From an uncultured Bacteroidaceae bacterium (lineage in GTDB: Bacteria; Bacteroidota; Bacteroidia; Bacteroidales; Bacteroidaceae), in contig CAJOEI010000022.1 of the NCBI GenBank assembly GCA_905233465.1, positions 1-51,010 of the forward strand: 51,010 nucleotides of DNA, written 5' to 3'. Below, piece after piece: positions 1 through 8,666 of this stretch. A model generated the notes under the pieces. The model was given only the letters and a program-made list of their open reading frames with translations. It did no database searches and was not told the DNA's origin. The translations under genes and the position numbers were made by a program. Position 1 is the first letter of the stretch; each line of letters begins with the position of its first letter.

Positions 1-243
1 CGTCGCAAGTGGGGACTTGCTCCCCTTTGTGGGGCCGAAGCCACATTCAGTGGCTTCTCTAAAGACCCCAGTCGCCCCAAGGGAGGGGAGAAGGGAGGCC
101 GGAGTTGAAAGTTCTTTGCAGAGCAAAGCGGCAAGCCGAGCGGAAAGTTGAAAGTATAAAGACGCAGCAGCTACAACCTTCGGGGATTGTAGCTGCTGCA
201 ACTATATAATGTAGGTGTAGGATCTTTCCTACTGTGTGTGGCG
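1..243. other. Intergenic left edge with hairpins and repeat fragments
   Basis: No gene is supported here. The stretch holds an 8-bp hairpin (37-44 with 50-57, 5-nt loop), a GC-rich block of the CCCC/GGGG repeat family (about 66-102), and AGTTGAAAGT heptad fragments at 103-112 and 144-154. Between these lies a hairpin with a 3-nt loop (114-119 with 123-128, CTTTGC/GCAAAG). It matches the layout of the other heptad-plus-hairpin elements in this window. An antisense reading of 171-455 is not credible as a gene. Confidence 0.6.
165..198 (-). terminator. Probable terminator hairpin after the glycoside hydrolase gene
   Basis: A perfect 12-bp inverted repeat (165-176 with 187-198, CAGCAGCTACAA/TTGTAGCTGCTG) with a 10-nt loop lies about 45 nt past the stop codon of the minus-strand hydrolase. 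The run after it on the minus strand is only weakly U-rich (CGTCTTTATAC), so it may terminate transcription or protect the 3' end. Confidence 0.5.
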
Positions 244-2947
244 CTAATTGGTGAGGGCTTTCTTGCCCTGACGTACGTATATCTGGTGTGGACGTATGGT
301 GGATGGTGCGGCGGGTGTGCCGTTGATGTTGTATATGGGTGATGGTGTAGTGGCTGTGGCTGCGTGTGGTGTGGCGTTGATGCCCACGTGGGCTCCTCCT
401 GCGAGGTGTGTGATCTCTTCGGCGCTGAGGGCGTAGTTGTAGATGCGCACATCATCTACAGATAATGGTGTAAGGTGCTGCGCATCGCCTGCCATAAGGA
501 TGGTCGGCGGGGCGGTCGGCGATGGTTGTGCTGGCGGCCACTTGCTGTCCGTCGAGATATAGGCGTATGGCGTCGCTGCCGAAGGTGGCTGCCACGTGGT
601 GCCAGCCGTCGGAGGGCAGTCGCTGTGAAGCATCGATGTATTTCTCTGTGGAACCGTTCTTTATGGCCAGACGCAGCCGCGAGTTGTTGCCGTTGTGCGG
701 GGTGATGAAGATGTAGTGGTCGGTGTCGAGACCGAAGTCAAAGAGTCGCTGCCAGGTGTTGCCTCCGGCCCAGTAGAACCATCCTGCTATGGTGATGTCG
801 CGGCTGCAGGCCACCGTTGGCGGCAGCTGTAGGAACTGTTTGCTGCCGTCCAGCTTGAGGGCTTGTCCTATGTGTCCTTCGACGGCTGTGGGCGTGCCGG
901 CTACGGCTGCGTGGTTGGCATTGGGCGTGCTGTCGCGCAGACTGTCGCAGGCAACGTGGAGTATGCATGAGGATTCTCCTGTGGGTGCTGCGCTGATGGC
1001 TGCTGACGGCTCGGAGAGGTTTAGGGCCTTGTCGCGTGCGCGTACGCGATAGTAATAAGTCTGCTGGGGCAGGGTGGTGTTGTCGATGTAGGCTGTGGTG
1101 GCTATGCCCTGGTTGATGACGTGCCAGTCGGTCTGGTCTGTGGAGCGCAGGATGGTGTAGTCGGCCACATCGTCGTCGGCTGGTGCCTGCCAGCTGAGTT
1201 GCACGCTGGCTGTCTTGGCGTGTGCCGTGAGTGTGGTGGGTGCTGCTGGCGCGTTGGTGTCGTATTTCACGTCGGGCGGCAGCAGGCGCCACTGCTGGTT
1301 GGCTTTGCCGGTGAAGGTGCCCATATTGACGTTGCGGTTGGCGTTGCGCATGGTGGCCTCGGATGCGGCGGGTGCCACCTGCAGGTAGAGTCCGCTCTGA
1401 CAGTTGCGCATATAGAACCATCCGTCGCTGGCGTACTCAATGGTCCAATTGTGGTTGATGGCGTAGTCGCCTCCGGCGATGAAGACATTGTCGCCGTTAG
1501 TGATCGACCATCGGTCGGAGCTGAGGCGCAGGTTAGTGTTCTTGGCGTTGGCGATGCGATAGTATGCGAAGTCGCCATCCACACCCTCTGCACGCGGGTC
1601 TAAGGGGCTGACAACCCACTGCTGGCCGGCATTGCCTGCGGCGGCTTTCACCTGACAGATGTTGGCGCCGGAGGTGGGGCTGTTGTTGGGTGGGGCAAGC
1701 ATGAGTCCGCTCACGCGGCTGACGATGCGCACCGTGGTGGCCTGTAGCGGCAGCGCCGGCATGATGTCGTCGCCGCCCTGTATGTTGACCAGCGTCTCGC
1801 CGTTGGTCTGACCCTGCTGATAACCTGTGCCGCCAGGCAGCGTCATCAGGTATTCGCGTGTGGGACCGTGACCGTTGTAGAAGACATCGTGGTCTGTGGC
1901 TGCGAAGCGGAAGGTGGTCTCTGTGGCCTGTCGCTCGCTGGTGCCGCCGAAGCCCTGGACGTAGCCCGAAGGATGGCGGTAGACGCTGGCGGCAGTCCAG
2001 TTGCTGCGGTTCTCGGCATAGCCCATGCGTGTGCCGCGGCTGGCGCGCATGAACTGCGAGCGTGTGTAGGCGCATGTGCCCCACCAGATGGCTTTGCCCA
2101 GACCGTATTCAGAGGCCACCATAGCCTCCATAGTGTTGTGCAGCTCGTCGGCCACACCCACTTTGCCGTCCTTGGCCACCTGCTGGTAGAACTTCACGAA
2201 GTTGTCGAAGGAGCCCGCCAGCTGGTGGGTGTTGCCCTCGTCGAGGTATTTCTTGCAGTAGTTGTACCACTCCAGCGCACGGTCGTTGTTGAGCGTGTTG
2301 CCTCCGCAGAGCTTGACGTCGGCAAACTCGGCGCTATAGGTCGCGTCCTCGCGCAGCTTCTTGCAGATGGCCAGGAAGTCGGCCTTCGAGCCTTGATGCC
2401 ACGAGGTGTAGTCGGGCTCGTTGAAAGGTGATACGCTGGTGACTTTCAGCCCTTTGTTCTCGACATATTTCTTCGTGAGGTAGATGAGTTCCGACCATCG
2501 TGTGGCCTGTGTCGAGGAGTTGGTGCTGCGGTAGTACTGCGTCACTTGTTCCAGAGTGCCATCCATCTGGTCTGAGTTGAGGTTGATGGTGGCATTGGGT
2601 GCTTTCTTGGCAATCTTGATGCGCTCATCAAGTGTTTGCTTCTGAGCAGAAGTGAGGTTGCCGTTGAGGGCCTCGGTGTTTGTGGTCTGGAAGCTGAGTC
2701 GTATTATGTCGATGAGGTCGACACCGGCGTGGTTGATGCCGCGTATCACGTTTTGGTCCCACAGCCAGGCGAGGTCCAGTCCCCATTGTATGTCGGGCAG
2801 CTTCTGTCCTTGGTCGTCGATGCTGTAGGGCACGGTGGTGTGTGGCACTGTGGTGGGTATGCTGTCTATGGCAGCTGACGGCACCTGTGCTGCCAGCGTT
2901 GTGGTCACGGCAACGAGGGCCAGTGTGAGGAGGTTGCGATGTGTCAT
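244..2947 (-). CDS. Secreted modular glycoside hydrolase (clan-A-like, ricin, FN3, LamG) with apparent frameshift
   Basis: The protein starts at 2947 with a signal peptide (residues 1-20). An N-terminal TIM-barrel-like region follows, with NEP at 176-178 (E177 as likely acid/base) and a candidate nucleophile at E268 or E274. Then come a ricin-type beta-trefoil (about 410-560, QQW motifs), FN3 (575-665) and a LamG/concanavalin-like domain from about 670. As read, the frame ends at 452. Removing one G from the G4 run at 509-512 joins it to a frame that completes LamG (motif VRIYNYALSAEEI) and ends at 244 with a GKKALTN tail like those of secreted Bacteroidales proteins. The corrected product is 900 aa. 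The GH family is uncertain: it is GH30/GH5-like by layout, and the substrate is unknown. The shift may be a sequencing error or a real lesion. Confidence 0.75.
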
Positions 2948-2980
2948 ATCGTGTGTGGTAAATGATTTTGTTGTGTGTGG

Positions 2981-3250
2981 TTAAGGGATTAATGCTGCCA
3001 CTGCCGCTGCAACGGGGAAGTAGAACTGCCATATCAGTGCCACAGCAAGCAGTGCGGCCACCGAGCCGATGTTCACCAGCGAGGTGACGATGGCTGTCTG
3101 TCGGCGGCGTTGCGCGGCTTGCTGCTGTGCGCGCAGGCGCAACATGCGGCTTCGCAGCAGCTCCTGCTGCTGCAGCTCTCGCTCCACGAGTGCGTCGATG
3201 CGCACCTGTTCGGAGCAGATGTTGGTGATGATGCTATCCGGTTGTGTCAT
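2981..3250 (-). CDS. Small membrane protein translationally coupled to the sigma factor
   Basis: This is an 89-aa protein with a Gln/Arg-rich amphipathic N-terminal half (about residues 15-52, likely coiled coil) and a hydrophobic C-terminal half (about 55-89) with one or two membrane segments. Its ATG overlaps the sigma factor stop by four bases (ATGA, 3247-3250), which implies coupled translation. By position it could be a membrane partner or anti-sigma-like regulator of the upstream factor. I recognise no anti-sigma domain, so that role is inference. Confidence 0.65.
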   Translation of the reverse strand: MTQPDSIITNICSEQVRIDALVERELQQQELLRSRMLRLRAQQQAAQRRRQTAIVTSLVNIGSVAALLAVALIWQFYFPVAAAVAALIP

Positions 3251-3927
3251 AGGTCGTAACGTTTAAATGCATCGGCCACCATTTGGCGCAGCCGCTGCAT
3301 ACATTTGTATTTGCTTGTCTTCAGCCCCATCTTGGAGTTGTTTTCTTCTCGTTCGGTGAGGATGTCGTCGAGCGAGCGCTGTTCGTAGTAGAACATCGTC
3401 ACTATCTCGCGGCATCGCGGACTCATGGCCAGCACGCAGTCGCTGACGATGCGCTCGCGTGCAGCCTGCACCTCGTCGGCCACGGTGTCGCCGTAGCGTG
3501 TGAGGCTGATGCTGTCCATCGCGGCCTGCAGGCGCGGGTCCTCGGGTGTGGCGTCGTCGTCGCCCGCGAGGCGTGTGGCTGTGCGCTGGTTGTGGCGCAG
3601 CTGTTCCCAGTGCTTGCGCTTGGCGATGGCCATGAGGAATGTTGTCAGGCTGCTCGTCATGGGCCGCAGCTCTCCCTCGCACCACCGGCACACCGCGCCG
3701 TCGCGCAGCTCGATGCGTCCTGTCTGCACCTCGCGCCACAGATGTATCATCGTCTCCTGGAAGATGTCTTCTGTGTCAGCGTCGCCCGCAAACATGCTTA
3801 TGGCATGCTGGCGGAAGTAGCGGTCCATGTGCGCGTAGACGCGTTCCATGCTGTCGTTGCTGCCGTTGAGCATAGCATGCACTATGTCCGCGTCTGTGAG
3901 CTTGGGTTTGCGAAAGGGTATAATCAT
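3247..3927 (-). CDS. RNA polymerase sigma-70 family (ECF-like) sigma factor
   Basis: The 226-aa protein has a region 2 signature near residues 45-70 (EDIFQETMIHLW) and a region 4 helix-turn-helix near 165-220 (MSPRCREIVTMFYYEQRSL, then a K/R-rich recognition segment). The extended linker (about 75-150) holds a CRWC pair. It should direct RNA polymerase to a small regulon. It precedes the coupled membrane protein and then the secreted hydrolase, so the three may be co-transcribed. A TAnnTTTG-type box lies 50 nt upstream at 3976-3983. Family assignment is firm; the signal and regulon are unknown. Confidence 0.88.
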   Translation of the reverse strand: MIIPFRKPKLTDADIVHAMLNGSNDSMERVYAHMDRYFRQHAISMFAGDADTEDIFQETMIHLWREVQTGRIELRDGAVCRWCEGELRPMTSSLTTFLMAIAKRKHWEQLRHNQRTATRLAGDDDATPEDPRLQAAMDSISLTRYGDTVADEVQAARERIVSDCVLAMSPRCREIVTMFYYEQRSLDDILTEREENNSKMGLKTSKYKCMQRLRQMVADAFKRYDL

Positions 3928-3975
3928 TGCACCGATTTATGTCACCACAAAGGCTGAAGTGACCTCTTTTGCGCG

Positions 3976-3983
3976 CAAAATTA
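3976..3983 (-). promoter_or_regulatory. Bacteroidetes -7 box upstream of the sigma factor
   Basis: Read on the minus strand this is TAATTTTG, matching TAnnTTTG. It lies 49 nt upstream of the sigma factor ATG. I see no good TTTG at the -33 spacing, so this is a partial match. Confidence 0.4.
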
Positions 3984-4084
3984 GTATAAAAATGTCGTTT
4001 TATGATGTTATTGTGGCAAAAAACATCACTTTTTGGGGGCTAAACATGTGAAAAAAGCTTTTCTCTTTGGCGAACGGACACAGA

Positions 4085-4366
4085 AAAAGCCGCACCGATG
4101 ATGTGATGAGAACTCCGAGAATATATGATTTGAGGGTCCGTGTCCTTTGTAATCTGCCGGCCCCCGAAGCAAAAGGCTCCGAAGGTTACCCCTGTCGAGA
4201 CAGAGGCGCAGCCCGCCATTGAAGCACGAAACGGTCTCGGTTTTCTGATGTTATTGATGAGTCTCCCGATCTAACCGATGCGGCTGTTGTTATGTTGGCG
4301 TCGCACGATGTCGACGCTGTGGTCAATGAACGCTGCCGATGGTGGCTCTGTGTGTTGCCTTTCGAC
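4085..4366 (-). ncRNA. Candidate structured RNA or long sigma-factor leader
   Basis: A near-consensus promoter (4371-4402) would start a minus-strand transcript near 4366, but the next credible start codon is 440 nt away at 3927. The transcript could form a stem between CCGCATCG (about 4280) and CGGTGCGG (about 4090), an internal wobble-paired stem around 4160-4190, and ends near a T-run after GTGCGGC. It may be a separate RNA or a leader for the sigma factor. I match it to no known RNA family. Confidence 0.25.
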
Positions 4367-4370
4367 GATG

Positions 4371-4402
4371 CAAAGATAGCGCCATCATCTATATAGTGCA
4401 AA
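4371..4402 (-). promoter_or_regulatory. Strong Bacteroidetes promoter, minus strand
   Basis: On the minus strand: TTTG (4402-4399), a 20-nt spacer, then TATCTTTG (4378-4371). Both boxes and the spacing fit the Bacteroidetes primary sigma consensus. No gene begins shortly downstream. Confidence 0.6.
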
Positions 4403-4512
4403 TTAATTTGTGCAGAAAACATATTTTTTCGACTTTTAGGAAAATATTTTCATAAAAATGGCGGCACATATTGAAACTTTGCTTAACTTTACGCGCAAAA
4501 TCTGTATTCACG

Positions 4513-5400
4513 ATGAAACTACAATTCTCTTTACCTTATCGTGCCGAATGGGGGCAGACGTTGTGCGTGGAGCTGACGCTGCTCTCGGGGCGTGGTCGAG
4601 AGAAGCCCGTGCTGGTGCCTATGGACACTCAGGACGGTCTGCTCTGGCGCGCAGAATACCGTGTGATGGAGACCGGCATCCAGCAGTTTCGATACGCCTA
4701 TGCCGTCTATGCCGGCGACGAGATGCTTCGTCGCGAGTGGACGCGTGTGCCGCGGCTGTTTGACGCTGACGCGGGGCGTGACTTCAAGATGGATGACTTC
4801 TGGATGGACGTTCCCTCGCGGCCCTGGCTCTTTGATCCGCAGTTCAACGATGCTGCTGCTCCGGCAGCCGATGCCGCAGCGCTGCACACACCGGTCTTCA
4901 ACCAGACAATAGTCTTCCGTGTGTTGGCTCCGTGGTTGGAGCAGGGCCAGGCTATTGCCCTGCTGGGCACGCAGCCGCCGTTGGGCGACTGGCGGCAGGA
5001 GCGCGCTCTGCGTCTGGCGGATACGGGTTGCGGCGAGTGGCGGCTGGCCATCAGCATGACGGCGCTGCAACTGCCGGTGCAGTATAAATATGTTGTTGTC
5101 GACACACAGACGGGCGACATCGTGGAGTGGGAATACGGCAACAATCGCCGCATCGAAGCCGGCTCGTCGCGCATCGAGGCTACGACATCGCACGCGCTGA
5201 CAACCATCTGCCGCAACGACGGCATGTTCCGCATTGAGAATCCCGATGATGGCAGCTCGTTGGCCGACATGATAGAAGCGGCCCATGAGCGCGGCCTGAC
5301 GGCGGTGGACCTGCAGACGCTGGATGAGATGTTGCAGCTATGCCCGCCGACAGCGGACGTGATGGCCGCCGACACCGAGGAGGCCGATGTGGCGGCATAG
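4513..5400 (+). CDS. Tandem CBM20 starch-binding-domain protein (MalQ-like N-terminus without GH77)
   Basis: With the ATG at 4513 the protein is 295 aa. I prefer this start because homologous sequence begins there (MKLQFSLPYRAEWGQTL) and the earlier ATG at 4471 lies in AT-rich promoter-like DNA. Residues 1-90 resemble a first CBM20. Residues about 130-225 form a second (ALLGTQPPLGDW, VQYKYVVVD, VEWEYGNNR). In Bacteroidales MalQ this pair precedes a GH77 4-alpha-glucanotransferase domain. Here the protein instead ends in a 60-aa acidic tail after NDGMFR. It should bind starch or glycogen in the cytoplasm (no signal peptide), with no catalytic domain visible. It overlaps the next gene by 14 nt. 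Confidence 0.7.
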   Translation: MKLQFSLPYRAEWGQTLCVELTLLSGRGREKPVLVPMDTQDGLLWRAEYRVMETGIQQFRYAYAVYAGDEMLRREWTRVPRLFDADAGRDFKMDDFWMDVPSRPWLFDPQFNDAAAPAADAAALHTPVFNQTIVFRVLAPWLEQGQAIALLGTQPPLGDWRQERALRLADTGCGEWRLAISMTALQLPVQYKYVVVDTQTGDIVEWEYGNNRRIEAGSSRIEATTSHALTTICRNDGMFRIENPDDGSSLADMIEAAHERGLTAVDLQTLDEMLQLCPPTADVMAADTEEADVAA

Positions 5401-6061
5401 GCCGACGAATCACGAGAATGATGACAGCTTGCATGTGAGAACGCTTTATGCCAAATACGACAAGACGCAGATCAACACGCTGCCACGTGTGTTGTTCGAG
5501 GGGCGCATTGTCGTCATTCTGAGCGAGGGCGAGGCACGACGTGCGGTGGACTATCTGCTGCGCTTTCCCCGCGTGGGCATAGACACCGAGACGCGTCCCA
5601 GCTTCAAGCCGGGGGGTATGCTGCCTGTGGCGCTGCTGCAGGTGTCCACGCCCGACACATGTTTCCTGTTCCGCCTCAACCGCTTCGGCCTGCCACAGAG
5701 CATAGTGCGGCTGCTGACATCGACGCTCACACAGAAGATAGGCCTCTCGCTGAACGACGACTGGTCGCAGCTGAGGCGGCGTGCGGACTTCCAGCCGGCC
5801 AATGTGCTGGAGCTGCAGACCTATGTCAAGCGTTTAGGCATCGAGGACATGAGCCTCCAGAAATTATATGCCAACATCTTTGGGCAGCGAATCTCAAAGA
5901 CACAGCAGCTCTCCAACTGGGAAGCCGATGTGCTTTCCGAGGCACAGAAGCGTTATGCTGCCACCGATGCATGGGCGTGTCTGCAGCTATATCATGAGAT
6001 CAACCGGCTGCTGACGACGCGCGACTACAAATTCATACCATCCACACAAGAATCATTATGA
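5387..6061 (+). CDS. 3'-5' exonuclease, RNase D/DEDDy type
   Basis: A 224-aa DnaQ-fold exonuclease. The three exo motifs are visible: GIDTETRPSF (D and E, about residues 64-73), SLNDDWSQL (about 120-128) and YAATDAWACLQLY (about 189-201, with the DEDDy tyrosine). It has no HRDC domain, so it is shorter than RNase D. The annotated ATG at 5387 overlaps the CBM20 gene; a GTG at 5435 is an alternative start. Its stop overlaps the ATG of the methyltransferase gene, a pairing common in Bacteroidales and suggesting an RNA-processing operon. Confidence 0.85.
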   Translation: MWRHRPTNHENDDSLHVRTLYAKYDKTQINTLPRVLFEGRIVVILSEGEARRAVDYLLRFPRVGIDTETRPSFKPGGMLPVALLQVSTPDTCFLFRLNRFGLPQSIVRLLTSTLTQKIGLSLNDDWSQLRRRADFQPANVLELQTYVKRLGIEDMSLQKLYANIFGQRISKTQQLSNWEADVLSEAQKRYAATDAWACLQLYHEINRLLTTRDYKFIPSTQESL

Positions 6062-7244
6062 CACCAATCATACATCTGCGTCGCGGCAAGGACGAATCGC
6101 TGCGGCGCTTCCACCCCTGGGTGTTCTCTGGAGCCATACAGAGCGTAGAGGGCCAGCCCGCCGAGGGTTGTCTGGTGAGCGTCGTGGACAGCGACGGACA
6201 CTTTGTGGCACAGGGTCATTGGCAAATAGGCTCCATCGCCGTGCGCGTTTTTAATAAAATCTTGATTTACCGAAGTTCCGTTCACTCTGGCGCGAACGCC
6301 TGCAGGCAGCCTTGCAGCTGCGTCGCGCGCTGGGACTGGCAGGCAGCAATAGCGGAGCCACCTACCGTCTTGTTCACGGCGAGGGCGATGGCCTGCCGGG
6401 GCTGGTCATCGACATCTATGGTCCAACGGCAGTGGTGCAGGCCCACAGCGTGGGTATGCATCTGGTGCGTCACACTGTGGCGCGCGTGCTGGCTGATGTT
6501 ATGGGCAAAGCCCTCACAAGCATATACTACAAGAGCGAGACCACGCTGCCCTTCAAGGCCGACTTGGGGCAGGAAAACGAGTTCCTCATGGGCTCGCCCG
6601 CTGACGATGTGGCCATTGAAAATGGACTGCGCTTCCACATCGACTGGCTGCGCGGCCAGAAGACGGGTTTCTTCGTCGACCAGCGTGACAACCGTGCGCT
6701 GCTTGAGAGCTATGCCCGCGGGCGCGCGGTGCTGAATATGTTCTGCTACACGGGTGGATTCTCGGTCTATGCCATGCGTGGCGGAGCGCGACTGGTGCAC
6801 AGCGTGGACAGTTCGGCCAAGGCCGTCGATATGTGTCGCGACAATGTGGAGATGAACTTCCCCGGCGACAACCGCCATACTGCATTCGCAGAAGATGCTT
6901 TCCGCTTCCTGCAGCAGACGGAGACGGGCACATACGACCTCATCATTCTCGACCCTCCGGCATTTGCCAAGCACAAGGATGCGCTGCGCAACGCCCTGAA
7001 GGGCTACACGCGCCTCAACGCACGTGCCTTTGAGCGCATCGCACCGGGAGGAGTGCTCTTCACGTTCTCATGCTCGCAAGCTGTGAACAAGGAGCAGTTC
7101 CGCCTCGCGGTGTTCACGGCTGCCGCGCAGAGCCGACGCAACGTCAGGATACTGCATCAGCTGCACCAGCCCGCCGACCACCCGGTGAACATCTACCATC
7201 CCGAAGGCGAGTACCTCAAGGGCCTGGTGCTGTATGTAGAATAG
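6058..7244 (+). CDS. rlmI: RlmI-type 23S rRNA (cytosine-5) methyltransferase, apparent frameshift
   Basis: The N-terminal PUA domain (IHLRRGKDESLRRFHPWVFSG) runs from 6058 to about 6255. The remaining EEHD region and Rossmann methyltransferase lie in another frame, ending at 7244 (motifs TGFFVDQRDNR, LNMFCYTGGFSVYA, ILDPPAFAKHK and SCSQAVNKEQF). Adding one A to the A4 run at 6256-6259 fuses the frames into 395 aa, the usual RlmI length. The product would use S-adenosylmethionine to methylate a 23S rRNA cytosine. The flanking protein sequence on both sides of the break is intact, so a read error or a very recent mutation is likely. Confidence 0.82.
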
Positions 7245-7265
7245 CCGCAACACACAACACACAAG

Positions 7266-8480
7266 ATGAAACGAACAGCGATTTTGATTATACTTATCAT
7301 CGCCTTGCCTGCTATGGCGGCTAATGTGCTGCGTCAGGCACGCGAGGCGCTGAAGAAGAACCAGAACCTCGAACAGACGGGGCAGACGCTCGTGAAGGAG
7401 TCCGAGAAAGATGACCAGAAGCTGGCCACGCGTGTGGAGTGTCTGCGTCTGGCTGCCGAGTGCAGCCGAAAGCTGCATGCCGACGAGAACCGCAAGCTCT
7501 ATCTGGGTCAGAAGACAGACACATCGAAATTCTATGCTCATATATTAAATATGTTCGTGCGCGCGCGTAAGGCTGACAGTCTCAGCCGCACGCCCGACGA
7601 GCGCGGACGCATCAAGCCCTTGGCCGCGAAGCGCGTGCATGATTTCCTGCAACCTTATCGCCAGAACCTGCTGGGCGGAGGAAAGTATCTCTATCTCAAG
7701 GGCAAGATGGCCGATGCATACCCGTATTTCAATATGTATGTCTCGTTGGCCGAGATGCCGGCTTTCGCTGCCGACAGTCTGCTGAAGCGCGACACGCTGA
7801 TGTCACAGGCGGCATATCTGGCTGCTGCAGCAGCATACGCCAGCGGCAACGACGCGGGGCTGCTACGACATTCTGAGCTGGCACAGCAGGCTGGCATGCA
7901 GAGCCACCTGATCCAGGAATACGTGTGTCGCACGCTGGAGCGCAACGGCGACAGCGCAACGCAGCGCGCGGCGCTGACCACAGGGCTGGAGCGCTATCCC
8001 GAACATCCCTATTTCTTCTCCAACATCGTCGACAAGATGCTGGCACACAACAGGCCCGACGAGGCGCTGGCATTTGTGGATTCCATGCTCAAGCTCAACG
8101 ACAGCATAGCGCTGAGATGGTATGCGAGGTCGCTGGTGCTCATGCGCCTGGAGCGCGACCGCGAGGCCATCGATGCCTGCGATGCGTGCCTGCGACTGCA
8201 GCCGGATCATGTCGATGCGTTGTATAACAAGGGCATAGCCTCGCTGAATCTCGCTGTGGTCTATGCCGAGCACGCGTGCACCGACATCACCGACCCGCGC
8301 TGCCTGCGAGACCGCGAGATTATACGCAGCCTCTACACGCTGGCCAAGGTGCCGATGGAGCGTGTGCGACAGCTCGCGCCACAGGACACTGCACGCTGGG
8401 CATCGCCGCTATACCGCATCTACCTCCATCTGAACATGGGGCCGCAGTTCGACGAGATGGACAGAATTGTCAACAAATAA
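7266..8480 (+). CDS. Secreted or periplasmic tetratricopeptide repeat protein
   Basis: A 404-aa protein with a signal peptide (MKRTAILIILIIALPAMA). Helical repeats extend through the whole chain. The clearest TPR units lie at about residues 275-345 (pairs such as RPDEALAFVDSMLKLNDS and REAIDACDACLRLQPDHVDALYNKG). It starts 21 nt after the methyltransferase stop and so probably shares its transcript. Such proteins are scaffolds; no enzyme motif is seen. A MITE-like element begins five nt past the stop. Confidence 0.78.
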   Translation: MKRTAILIILIIALPAMAANVLRQAREALKKNQNLEQTGQTLVKESEKDDQKLATRVECLRLAAECSRKLHADENRKLYLGQKTDTSKFYAHILNMFVRARKADSLSRTPDERGRIKPLAAKRVHDFLQPYRQNLLGGGKYLYLKGKMADAYPYFNMYVSLAEMPAFAADSLLKRDTLMSQAAYLAAAAAYASGNDAGLLRHSELAQQAGMQSHLIQEYVCRTLERNGDSATQRAALTTGLERYPEHPYFFSNIVDKMLAHNRPDEALAFVDSMLKLNDSIALRWYARSLVLMRLERDREAIDACDACLRLQPDHVDALYNKGIASLNLAVVYAEHACTDITDPRCLRDREIIRSLYTLAKVPMERVRQLAPQDTARWASPLYRIYLHLNMGPQFDEMDRIVNK

Positions 8481-8484
8481 GATT

Positions 8485-8648
8485 AGGGAGGTTCTAATAA
8501 TTCACAATTATGACCTTCAATAATCTTGCGCCCAATCTCTGTCATTTCTATTCAGTTATAATACACCGCATTACGCCTTCATAAGAAATAACATTTCTTC
8601 GGCACAATATCATCAAATCTTACAACAGCGAATTAATAGAACCTCCCT
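8485..8648. mobile_element. MITE-like element, copy 1
   Basis: This 164-bp non-coding element has 19-bp terminal inverted repeats (8485-8503 AGGGAGGTTCTAATAATTC; 8630-8648, one mismatch). Its sequence recurs in reverse orientation at 15161-15323 with only a handful of differences. It has no transposase and no clear target duplication (flanks ATTA and TGTT outside GGGAGG). It fits a non-autonomous derivative of an insertion sequence that is not in the window. Confidence 0.8.
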
Positions 8649-8666
8649 GTTTAAGAACGATTCCTC

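Larger units (their letters stand above)
3928..4512. other. Divergent intergenic region between sigma factor and CBM20 gene
   Basis: There is no convincing protein gene in 585 bp. It contains a likely promoter box for the sigma factor, a strong minus-strand promoter at 4371-4402 with no gene start nearby, and a structured GC-richer segment (about 4085-4366). The AT-rich stretch at 4380-4500 probably holds the promoter for the CBM20 gene; TAACTTTA at 4484-4491 is a weak candidate. Confidence 0.55.

Noticed and set aside
4186..4422. 78-aa minus-strand open frame
   Set aside because: A consensus promoter lies within it, composition is not protein-like and no family is recognised.
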